From Acidobacteriota bacterium (lineage in GTDB: Bacteria > Acidobacteriota > Terriglobia > Acidiferrales > UBA7541), in NCBI GenBank assembly GCA_003131985.1, contig PKWH01000343.1:9565-15248 (forward strand): a stretch of DNA of 5,684 bases, written 5' to 3'. This document shows positions 1 through 5,261 of the stretch, piece after piece. Both the position numbers and the translations under genes were made by a program. Position 1 is the stretch's first letter; each line of letters begins with the position of its first letter. The notes under the pieces were generated by a model. It had not been told where the DNA came from and did no database searches. It saw nothing but the letters and a program-made list of their open reading frames with translations.

Positions 1-77
1 CACGCGTCCAGCAAATGATTGGGCGGAAATAATTCGCGGGCTGCCGGAATCCAAATGCCTGCCCTTGCGCGGGGCAA
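1..77. other. Window-edge stretch, no assignable gene
   Basis: This is the DNA beyond the stop codon of the first minus-strand gene. One plus-strand frame is open from base 2 to a TAG at 152-154 (50 codons), and another from base 3 to a TAA at 30-32. Either could be the tail of a plus-strand gene entering from the left and converging on the hypothetical gene, but neither tail has a recognisable motif. I cannot decide between a gene tail and plain spacer. Confidence 0.3.
60..76 (-). terminator. Weak stem-loop just after the hypothetical gene
   Basis: A 5-bp GC-rich stem (TGCCC 60-64 with GGGCA 72-76) with a 7-nt loop lies directly after the TAA stop (78-80, read on the minus strand). On that strand it is followed by GGCATTT, so there is only a short and displaced T run. 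Position suits a terminator for the gene at 78-665, but the stem is short and the call is tentative. Confidence 0.2.
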
Positions 78-665
78 TTACGGCAGCACAGCAAGCGCCT
101 TATGGATACGGTCTCCGAAGGAAGCCGGCTGACGCTGCGGCCCTGCGAGATTAGCGTCCGAAAAAGGTCCGCCATTTTCGAGAACTAAACGGTCGCCCCA
201 ACCGATGAGACCGAAAAGACGAATCAGCTCCTGGGTAGGCTTGGAAATCGGAACGATGTAGGTGGGCATCAAGGAATACTGGACTCGCTTGACAATGGTC
301 GGTGCCAATCGCCGCATGGCGTTGTGCAGCTCGCCGGGATTTTCGATGGGGCAATCGACCGCGTGAATCAGAAAGAAGCCGCGCTGGCGGAAGTCATTGA
401 GGCAACGCGTCTCATCAATCTGCGAATTTGCGGGGCCCATGCATTTCACGATCTCGTCAAAATATATGCGGGCGGCTGGCGAACGAACCGAGCGATCCGG
501 GGCCACGCGATAAAAATAATCAGCTTCCAGCGCGGGCGGAGCAGAGTTCAGCAGCAGAGTCTTGATCTGAATGGGACGGAAACGCATGGCGAGATCGATC
601 CGCTGTTTGCGGCGGAGAATATGGGCATCGTCAACTCGCGCCCCGCAACCTTCACAAATAGGCAT
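78..665 (-). CDS. Conserved hypothetical protein with N-terminal CxxC, possibly UDG-like fold
   Basis: This gene encodes 195 residues with an ATG start at 665. The minus strand carries AAGGG five bases upstream (671-675), a good ribosome-binding site that supports this start. The protein opens with a CxxC (Cys4, Cys7) and a basic segment (residues 18-30). Next comes a hydrophobic strand ending in NSAPP (40-44) and then YFYR (50-53). The middle has FRQRGFFLIHAVDCPIE (92-108), and the later PTIV and YIVPIS resemble successive beta strands of an alpha/beta fold. The order strand-xxAPP-FFY, then GFFLxDxVxxP, then a strand before a C-terminal helix recalls the uracil-DNA glycosylase superfamily, but I cannot identify the catalytic residues. 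A second CxxC that would complete a zinc ribbon is absent. No signal peptide or membrane span is visible, so it is probably cytosolic. It lies 231 bp downstream of the regulator gene on the same strand, which is too far for a tight operon. The coding call is fairly firm; the function is unknown. Confidence 0.75.
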   Translation of the reverse strand: MPICEGCGARVDDAHILRRKQRIDLAMRFRPIQIKTLLLNSAPPALEADYFYRVAPDRSVRSPAARIYFDEIVKCMGPANSQIDETRCLNDFRQRGFFLIHAVDCPIENPGELHNAMRRLAPTIVKRVQYSLMPTYIVPISKPTQELIRLFGLIGWGDRLVLENGGPFSDANLAGPQRQPASFGDRIHKALAVLP

Positions 666-896
666 GCAATCCCTTGTACCGTCCCCCCGTCGCCTGCCAA
701 GGGCCTAGCCGGAAGAGGATGCCATGCGCTCTGCAACAGCGCAAGGCCACGGAGTTCGCGTGTTGATAAACCTATACCGCGATTTCCTTCTGAGAGAAAA
801 TCGCACGTGATGGTGTCGCGGCCGGACTTGGTTCACATGGAGCGAGCGCAGCGCGAATCCGGTGCGGATCAGAAAACGCTGAATATGCAAAAGGGA
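666..896. other. Intergenic spacer between hypothetical gene and regulator
   Basis: The 231 bp hold no convincing gene. A 61-codon minus-strand frame at 705-890 lacks a ribosome-binding site and has arginine-rich, low-information content. Two inverted repeats are visible: ATCCG-gtg-CGGAT at 857-869, shortly after the regulator stop, and a longer stem at 779-804. The DNA just upstream of 665 carries the ribosome-binding site of the hypothetical gene. Confidence 0.6.
779..804. repeat. 26-nt stem-loop in the intergenic spacer
   Basis: Perfect 7-bp arms GCGATTT (779-785) and AAATCGC (798-804) enclose an inner TCT/AGA 3-bp stem (789-791 with 795-797) with a GAG loop; CCT (786-788) is bulged. No T tract follows on either strand, so it is not a textbook intrinsic terminator. 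It could be a processing or stability hairpin in a read-through transcript, a factor-assisted terminator for the regulator gene, or a repeat-family member. Confidence 0.5.
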
Positions 897-3296
897 TTAT
901 TTCAACTTCGCGTACTCGGACTTCGCAGCAACTAAGACGGGGATGTCCGGGTCGGCATCTTTCCAGAGTGTGAGGAAATCCTGATAGGCGGCGCGGGCTT
1001 TGGCGGTGTCGCCTTGCATAGTGTAGGCACGCGCAAGCTGTAGATGCGCGAGTGCGCCGATAGGGCTGTTGATCACGATGCCGCGATGATCGAGAATTTT
1101 CTGGAACTCGACAGCGGCTTCGCTGCCTTGGCGGAGTTGCAAGTAAGCTAAGCCGCGCAGGTAAGCAGAATGCAAAGCGTCAGCTTCACCCAATTCGTAC
1201 GGTAAAACCGTCTCGAGGAACTCGACGGCCTTCGCGGGATCGTTGCGATCGATTGCGATGGCTGCTCGGATCGTGGGTGCGGCGATGCTGTTAACGAGGG
1301 TGTCCTGCGGATATCGTTTGGCCAGGTCGTCCACCATTTTCCCGGCCGGACGGAAGTCTCCCGTCCGAGCCAAAATCACGGGAGCAAGAATTTGCGCGTC
1401 GTATCCGTCGGCCAGAGACGATGCGGCGACAAGTTCCTGGCGGGCGCGATCGCGGTTGCCGAAATCTGCTTCGGTCGAGGATAGAGCTAAGTGGTATCCC
1501 GCCGCCGTTTCCTTCTTGTCGTTTTGCAGAGCAGATTCGGCCGCGCGATGCCAGAGTTCGCGGGCCTTTTCGATATGCCCAAAATACGCCTCGGTTGAGC
1601 CCTGGCTGCCGAGGAATATGTCCTGGATTTCCGGTTTGCCCTGCGCCCAATTCACCTGCTGCTCCATGCCAGACGCGTCGTTCTGCACGAAGGCAAGTTC
1701 ATAGGATGTGTAGCGCAATCTATACGTATCTAGATTCTTGATTCCCGCCTCTTTCAGCTCCGCTTGCGCTTGGTCCAAGCGGTCGAGCTTGAGATACGAG
1801 TCGGCGACAGAATTATAAGAGTCAGCATCCTGCGAATCGAGCTGAAGGGCTTTCAGATTCGTGGCGAGGCGTTTCTGAGGCTGACCGAGTACGCGGTAAA
1901 TGGCCCCCAGGTTGCCGACCGCCGTGGCATCGCGCGGATAGGTCAAGGCCCACAGTTCATATACCTGGCGGGCCCGTTTTAGATCGCCGGTGACAAGGTA
2001 ATCGTAGTGGGTTTCGATGAGAAACTTTTCGCGCTCGCTCACTTGTCCACGCAGATCGTAGGCTTTCTTTGCGTTTTCCGCGGCCAAGCCTTGCTCGCCT
2101 AGTCTTGAGTAGGTATTTGCCAGTGCGGCATACGCGGTGGCGAAATTAGGGTCGAGTTGGATTGCCTGCTGGAACCACAACACGCCAGCAACCGGGTCGC
2201 CGTCCCGCGCCACGGCCGTCCGTCCCAAGCTGTATGCCTTGAGCGCTCCCAGCGAGGGCGTAGTGGCCTGGGCAATCGGCGTATCAAACTTCTGCACGGT
2301 GGCCAGCGACTCGCCCACCTTTTTGCGGAGCGTTATCGCCGCCGAGTCGAGTGCCTTGAGAACCTGTTCTTTCTGATTGGCGCTGACTTGCTCCTTTACC
2401 AGCGAATCGCCAGTCTGGCAATTCACGGCATCGAGGCCAATCACGTACTGGCTGCCCAGGCTAGCAATCGAGCCTCTAAGGTATGCCTTGCTTCCGGCAC
2501 GTTGACAGAGTTGTCGAGCGATCTCGGGCGTGAGCCGACTGCCCGGAATACGTCCCATAAGTTTCAACGTATCTTCTACGCGTTGCTCGGAAAGAACGTT
2601 TAGAAAAGGCGACTGAGCGAGCTCTACCGCCAGCGCCTGCTTAAGTGTGTCGTCAAAGACTGGATCGCCTGTGGTGTTGGAGAAATCAGCGAGCACCACG
2701 GTATCTTTTTCGGTGAGTTTTGGCGGGCGGCGAGAGTAGAGGATGGCTCCCGCGCTGAGAATTGCGATTACAAGCAACGCGACGGCCGCGGCTTTCGCCC
2801 TTCTGCTCGAGCGTGCCACGGAAATCGCGGGAACGGATGACGGCACGACATAAATGTCCCGAGTGGGTGGGAGTGCTGCGCCATTCCCGGCGGCGACCTC
2901 CGACGGTTGGTCGCGGACGGAAATATGCGTAATCGGGACAGGGTGTTTGGCCGCGGCGGTAAGAGTGACCGAAGCGATGAAACGGTAGCCGCGGCGCGGG
3001 AGCGTTTCGATGTACCGCGGGCTTTCGGCGTTGTCTCCAAGCGCGCCACGGATTTGATTGACGCAGAAATTGATGCCGCGCTCGTAATCCACGAAGGTGT
3101 TGTCACCCCAGAGACAATGCTGAATTTCTTCGCGGGTGACGATTTGGCCGGGGCGCTCGGCAAGAAGCACGAGCACACGAAGGGGCTGCGGGTGAATCTT
3201 CAGCGAGATGTCTGCTTTACGCAGTTCACTTGTTGCGGCGTCCAGTTCGAAAGCGCCGAAGCGAATCACCGGCGGCGTGGGGGCCGAAGAAGCCAT
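897..3296 (-). CDS. Membrane-anchored winged-helix regulator with periplasmic TPR domain (CadC/ToxR-like)
   Basis: A one-component regulator of 799 residues. Residues 11-109 form an OmpR/PhoB-type winged helix (Trans_reg_C): FGAFELD near the start, then a helix over LRVLVLLAERPG, ending in the wing signature YIETLPRRGYRFIA (95-108). A linker leads to arginines at 165-167 and a single membrane span at about 168-188. This places the DNA-binding domain in the cytoplasm and the rest outside. Residues 198-340 (TVVLADFSNTTGDPVFDDTL and after) match the TolB/FlgO-like segment that acidobacterial TPR receptors carry after the membrane helix. TPR-like helical repeats run from about 354 to 510 (AIQLDPNFATAYAALANTY) and 565 to 780. 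By analogy with CadC, an external signal sensed through the TPR part would control DNA binding; the ligand is unknown. I prefer the ATG at 3296: GGAG sits five bases upstream (3302-3305), and a -10 promoter lies just beyond. An in-frame ATG at 3332 would add 12 residues but overlaps the promoter and lacks a ribosome-binding site. No receiver domain or kinase partner is adjacent. Confidence 0.92.
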   Translation of the reverse strand: MASSAPTPPVIRFGAFELDAATSELRKADISLKIHPQPLRVLVLLAERPGQIVTREEIQHCLWGDNTFVDYERGINFCVNQIRGALGDNAESPRYIETLPRRGYRFIASVTLTAAAKHPVPITHISVRDQPSEVAAGNGAALPPTRDIYVVPSSVPAISVARSSRRAKAAAVALLVIAILSAGAILYSRRPPKLTEKDTVVLADFSNTTGDPVFDDTLKQALAVELAQSPFLNVLSEQRVEDTLKLMGRIPGSRLTPEIARQLCQRAGSKAYLRGSIASLGSQYVIGLDAVNCQTGDSLVKEQVSANQKEQVLKALDSAAITLRKKVGESLATVQKFDTPIAQATTPSLGALKAYSLGRTAVARDGDPVAGVLWFQQAIQLDPNFATAYAALANTYSRLGEQGLAAENAKKAYDLRGQVSEREKFLIETHYDYLVTGDLKRARQVYELWALTYPRDATAVGNLGAIYRVLGQPQKRLATNLKALQLDSQDADSYNSVADSYLKLDRLDQAQAELKEAGIKNLDTYRLRYTSYELAFVQNDASGMEQQVNWAQGKPEIQDIFLGSQGSTEAYFGHIEKARELWHRAAESALQNDKKETAAGYHLALSSTEADFGNRDRARQELVAASSLADGYDAQILAPVILARTGDFRPAGKMVDDLAKRYPQDTLVNSIAAPTIRAAIAIDRNDPAKAVEFLETVLPYELGEADALHSAYLRGLAYLQLRQGSEAAVEFQKILDHRGIVINSPIGALAHLQLARAYTMQGDTAKARAAYQDFLTLWKDADPDIPVLVAAKSEYAKLK

Positions 3297-3322
3297 GAAG
3301 ACTCCAGAAGGCTGAGGGGCGG

Positions 3323-3331
3323 ATTGTACCA
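3323..3331 (-). promoter_or_regulatory. Extended -10 promoter of the regulator gene
   Basis: Read on the minus strand this is TGG-TACAAT, an extended -10 element (TGn plus five of six consensus bases). Transcription would start near 3315, giving a leader of about 19 nt that contains GGAG at 3302-3305 before the ATG at 3296. The -35 position (17-bp spacing, 3346-3351) reads TAGCGA, a poor match, as expected where an extended -10 compensates. The element also argues against translation starting at 3332. Confidence 0.45.
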
Positions 3332-3335
3332 TCCG

Positions 3336-3356
3336 TTTAATGTGTTCGCTATTAAA
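3336..3356. promoter_or_regulatory. Dyad operator candidate over the -35 region
   Basis: TTTAAT (3336-3341) and ATTAAA (3351-3356) are perfect inverted 6-mers separated by 9 bp. The dyad occupies the -35 position of the putative regulator promoter, where a dimeric repressor would block RNA polymerase. The arms are AT-rich, so chance is a real alternative. Confidence 0.3.
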
Positions 3357-3407
3357 TGCCGGCCGTTATTTGCGGCTGATAAGTCGCTACGATTCAGAAA
3401 GATAGGC

Positions 3408-3425
3408 TCTAAGACGGTTCTAAGA
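3408..3425. promoter_or_regulatory. Tandem TCTAAGA direct repeat, candidate winged-helix binding box
   Basis: Two identical heptamers TCTAAGA (3408-3414 and 3419-3425) are separated by 4 bp, giving an 11-bp period. A degenerate third copy (TCTGTTG, 3430-3436) falls at the next 11-bp step. Seven plus four plus seven is the geometry of the PhoB box, bound head-to-tail by OmpR/PhoB-type winged helices, the same domain encoded by the adjacent gene. The site lies about 80 bp upstream of the regulator's -10 and about 140 bp upstream of the PEBP start codon, a plausible location for an activator of either. Confidence 0.35.
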
Positions 3426-3454
3426 TGAATCTGTTGCGTCCTGTCATTGTGTTT

Positions 3455-3467
3455 TTCTCATTGAGAA
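3455..3467. repeat. 13-bp palindrome in the divergent intergenic region
   Basis: TTCTCA-T-TGAGAA is a perfect 6-bp inverted repeat around one central base. It sits about 100 bp upstream of the PEBP start codon. Its compact symmetry suits a dimeric helix-turn-helix protein, but no promoter for the plus-strand gene could be fixed relative to it. A nearby TTGAGA (3461-3466) has no acceptable -10 at normal spacing. Confidence 0.25.
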
Positions 3468-3556
3468 CTTAATTTTGCGGCATTCGGAGCAGTCTGCGGC
3501 CACGAGTGGTACGCGTTGTTCCGTGATGGAGTGGTTCGCAGCAGACGAAATATCAC

Positions 3557-3561
3557 AGGAG
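3557..3561 (+). promoter_or_regulatory. Ribosome-binding site deciding the PEBP start
   Basis: AGGAG lies six bases before the ATG at 3568. It selects this start over a TTG 31 codons upstream (3475) in the same frame, which would place a hydrophilic extension before the signal peptide. Confidence 0.75.
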
Positions 3562-3567
3562 AAAATT

Positions 3568-4212
3568 ATGAAGTTCAAATCACTTACGCGGTTTCCCGTC
3601 ATCGCGTTACTGGCCATTCTGACCATCGCATTTCAGCTAGGTGGACAAGAGAATCAGGACAGTAAAGCAGATAATTCGGAGCACAAGTTCGAGCTGACCA
3701 GCAAGACATTCGCAAACGGCGCGAGTCTGCCGTTGAGCATGATTCTCAACGACAGCGGTTGCGCTGCTAACGGAGCCATCGGCGGAGATCAATCGCCGGA
3801 GATGTCGTGGACGCGTCCAAAACCCGGCACACGCAGTTTTGTCGTGATTCTGTACGACGTCACGGCTGCCTTCACACATTGGGGAATGTACAACATCTCT
3901 CCAGAAGCTACAGGGCTTCCGGAGAACGCCGGCGTTGCAGGCAGCACGCTAGGCCAACAGGTCGACAATGACTTTTTTCTAGGCGAGCAATACGATGGCC
4001 CGTGCCCGCCGACGACCGTAACGCCTACTACTCACGAATACGTCCTCACGGTCTACGCTCTCGATGAAGAACTCCACTTGGGGGGATCCGCGAATTTCCC
4101 CCCTGTCGGCGAAGCGCTCTTTCGCGAATTGGTAAAGGCTGGAAGGGACGGACACATATTGGAAAGCTCGAGCCTTCACGGCTCTTCCTCAGCCGTCTCC
4201 ACTTCCGATTAG
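3568..4212 (+). CDS. Exported PEBP family protein (YbhB/YbcL, Raf kinase inhibitor-like)
   Basis: The 214-residue protein begins with a typical Sec signal: MKFK, then a hydrophobic core at residues 9-23, with likely cleavage before GGQENQ. No lipobox cysteine is present, so it should be periplasmic or secreted. The mature part follows the bacterial PEBP pattern: FELTSKTFANG (41-51), QSPEMSW (75-81), the strand FVVILYDV (91-98), FTHWGMYNI (102-110), YDGPCPP (142-148), HEYVLTVYALD (156-166) and a C-terminal GHILESSSLHG (195-205). PEBP proteins fold as a beta sandwich with a small anion or phospholipid headgroup pocket; bacterial members have no settled function. The DPDAP motif lining that pocket reads DVTAA here (97-101), although His104-Trp105 and GPCPP are kept, so ligand binding may differ. 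Mature size fits a single domain. The gene is divergent from the membrane regulator, 271 bp from its start, which makes shared control plausible. An AGGAG site supports the start. Confidence 0.9.
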   Translation: MKFKSLTRFPVIALLAILTIAFQLGGQENQDSKADNSEHKFELTSKTFANGASLPLSMILNDSGCAANGAIGGDQSPEMSWTRPKPGTRSFVVILYDVTAAFTHWGMYNISPEATGLPENAGVAGSTLGQQVDNDFFLGEQYDGPCPPTTVTPTTHEYVLTVYALDEELHLGGSANFPPVGEALFRELVKAGRDGHILESSSLHGSSSAVSTSD

Positions 4213-4240
4213 GGCGCGTTCAAACCGATGTAGGAGCTAA

Positions 4241-4272
4241 GACGCACGGCCTGCAAGACCGGGACGTGCGTC
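4241..4272. terminator. Stem-loop between convergent genes
   Basis: GACGCACG (4241-4248) and CGTGCGTC (4265-4272) are perfect 8-bp GC-rich arms around a 16-nt loop. It lies 28 bp after the PEBP stop and between two converging genes, the usual place for a bidirectional terminator. No T tract follows on the plus strand and only CTTAG on the minus, so it is not a canonical intrinsic terminator. Confidence 0.4.
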
Positions 4273-4330
4273 GGCGCGAGGTAATAGTCAGCGTGAGAAT
4301 TTTCCAGCGAACAAAACGCCTGAAGCAAAT

Positions 4331-4348
4331 TTCACCGAGCGGGGTGAA
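4331..4348 (-). terminator. Candidate terminator overlapping the ecsC-like stop codon
   Basis: TTCACC (4331-4336) and GGTGAA (4343-4348) pair across a 6-nt loop. On the minus strand the stem contains the gene's TGA stop (4332-4334) and is followed by ATTTGCTT, a modest T-rich run. The position and downstream Ts fit a weak intrinsic terminator, with the 4241-4272 hairpin as a possible backup. Confidence 0.35.
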
Positions 4349-5036
4349 GTAGAGGGCTGCTGGAGGATGGAACGGCGTGGACGTCGAGAAGTCGCTGGGA
4401 GCGGACGGCGCGATGGCGGGCGAGAAGATGCTTCTGCGCGCGGCGTCCCCACGAGCGGACAAAATAATAATTCAGCGCGCCGCCGAAACCGGCGCTGAGG
4501 ACGGGAATCAGCCGGCCCGACCATTTTTCCGCGACTTCCGTACCAACTTTGACGGCGATGCGGTCGATGATTCGCGGGACCAGGCGTTCGATGGCTTGCT
4601 TTTCGACGAAATCGCGGCCCAGATCGAGGCCGGCCGCGCTGGCGGCGGCCATCCATAGCTCACCGACTTCATCATCCGTGGAATATTCAAATCCGTGAAT
4701 CAAACTTAATCTTTGCAACATGCGAATCGTGATGGCTGAAAGAATTCCGGCGTCGGGGACGATAGTGAGCATGCCGCCCATTCCCAGACCCATGCCTTCG
4801 AGCGCCGCGGTTTTCATGGAAGACTTGATGATGCGGTTGGCGATGGGAGTGACAACTTCCTCGCCAAGATAAAACATGTCGCGCCAAGCGGCGATGGGCA
4901 GCTTGTGCGTGCGTGTTACTTGCTTGAGAAACTTTTGCGGGTCAACCTGGACGGTTTGGTAGGCGCGGTTGAATCCGGCGCGCGTGGCGGATTGCATCAG
5001 CCGAGACAGCGCGGACGATTTTGTTTTTCGTGGCAT
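4332..5036 (-). CDS. EcsC family protein
   Basis: The 234-residue product has the EcsC-family core at about residues 50-206. It shows a glycine-rich hydrophobic segment GMGLGMGGMLTIVPDAG (81-97), the adjoining helix TIRMLQRLSLIHGFEY (103-118), and a late segment SGRLIPVLSAGFGGALNYYFV (173-193) followed by the basic RSWGRRAQKHLLARHR. This order of a first hydrophobic glycine-rich region with a PDA motif, an 'IHGF' helix and a terminal 'GGALNYYF' stretch is the family signature. EcsC was named for the third gene of the Bacillus subtilis ecsABC locus; its biochemical role is unknown and no ABC transporter genes are adjacent here. The protein is probably membrane-associated, though the hydrophobic segments are short and proline-broken. 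The last 25 residues (serine-rich, HPAR end) lie outside the domain. The ATG at 5036 has no clear ribosome-binding site; the next in-frame ATG (residue 14) is no better. It lies 225 bp downstream of the DNA glycosylase gene on the same strand and converges on the PEBP gene. Confidence 0.85.
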   Translation of the reverse strand: MPRKTKSSALSRLMQSATRAGFNRAYQTVQVDPQKFLKQVTRTHKLPIAAWRDMFYLGEEVVTPIANRIIKSSMKTAALEGMGLGMGGMLTIVPDAGILSAITIRMLQRLSLIHGFEYSTDDEVGELWMAAASAAGLDLGRDFVEKQAIERLVPRIIDRIAVKVGTEVAEKWSGRLIPVLSAGFGGALNYYFVRSWGRRAQKHLLARHRAVRSQRLLDVHAVPSSSSPLLHPAR

Positions 5037-5069
5037 GGTAGTTGGATGCGGCGAGCCGGCTGGAAGTGA

Positions 5070-5088
5070 CGAGCGGTTCCGCTGCTCG
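5070..5088. repeat. Nested inverted repeats upstream of the ecsC-like gene
   Basis: CGAGC (5070-5074) pairs with GCTCG (5084-5088), while AGCGG (5072-5076) pairs alternatively with CCGCT (5079-5083). The two stems are mutually exclusive because they share bases. They lie 35-50 bp upstream of the ATG on the minus strand, in the likely leader or promoter area. No clear sigma70 promoter could be placed around them. Confidence 0.25.
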
Positions 5089-5158
5089 AACTTAGAATAG
5101 CAGGTTTGGGACTCACCTAATCCGATAAATGGTGGAGCAGTCCATTTCGGGGACCGCC

Positions 5159-5200
5159 AGGTTGACGTTGCTGCTTCGTAACCTACCAGCGCAACGGTTA
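5159..5200. repeat. Pair of competing stem-loops in the glycosylase-ecsC spacer
   Basis: AGGTT-g-ACG (5159-5167) pairs with CGT-AACCT (5177-5184), eight pairs with one bulge. TAACC (5179-5183) can instead pair with GGTTA (5196-5200). The shared AACC segment makes the two folds exclusive, as in attenuators, but no short leader peptide or T-rich terminator accompanies them. Confidence 0.2.
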
Positions 5201-5228
5201 ATGCACCGGCAATGCTTCAACTGCGAAA

Positions 5229-5246
5229 GCGGGAGCAAGCTCCCGC
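5229..5246. repeat. Perfect REP-like palindrome, also a possible terminator of the glycosylase gene
   Basis: GCGGGAGC and GCTCCCGC form 8-bp perfect arms around AA, flanked by TGCGAAA on the left and ACTCCA on the right. The element starts 16 bp beyond the glycosylase stop. On the minus strand the stem is followed by TTTCGC, so it may end that transcript. I recall this palindrome with these flanks as a recurrent intergenic sequence in acidobacterial DNA; that is memory, not a search. Only one copy occurs in this window. Confidence 0.5.
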
Positions 5247-5261
5247 ACTCCATACGGCGGT

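Noticed and set aside
676..699. Promoter TTGGCA-N16-TACAAG for the hypothetical gene on the minus strand
   Set aside because: The predicted transcription start would fall in or after the ribosome-binding site AAGGG (671-675), leaving no usable leader.
705..890. 61-codon minus-strand small gene in the spacer
   Set aside because: It has no ribosome-binding site, an arginine/histidine-rich composition typical of GC-rich non-coding DNA, and it spans the 779-804 hairpin.
324..935. Plus-strand open frame of 203 codons
   Set aside because: It lies antisense to the CxxC hypothetical gene and runs through the spacer into the regulator's 3' end. It has no ribosome-binding site and no recognisable motif, while the opposite strand has a good start signal.
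3297..3332. Regulator start at the upstream ATG (3332)
   Set aside because: There is no ribosome-binding site, and the codon sits against a TGG-TACAAT extended -10. The ATG at 3296 has GGAG and directly precedes the domain.
2907..3428. Plus-strand open frame of 173 codons opposite the winged-helix domain
   Set aside because: The minus strand encodes a clear OmpR-type winged helix here. The plus-strand product is charged and featureless, as expected of an antisense shadow.
3475..3567. N-terminal extension of the PEBP gene from a TTG codon
   Set aside because: It would bury the signal peptide behind 31 hydrophilic residues. The ATG at 3568 has AGGAG at ideal spacing.
4377..4658. Plus-strand frame of 93 codons inside the ecsC-like gene
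   Set aside because: It is fully antisense to conserved EcsC-family sequence and has no supporting start signal.
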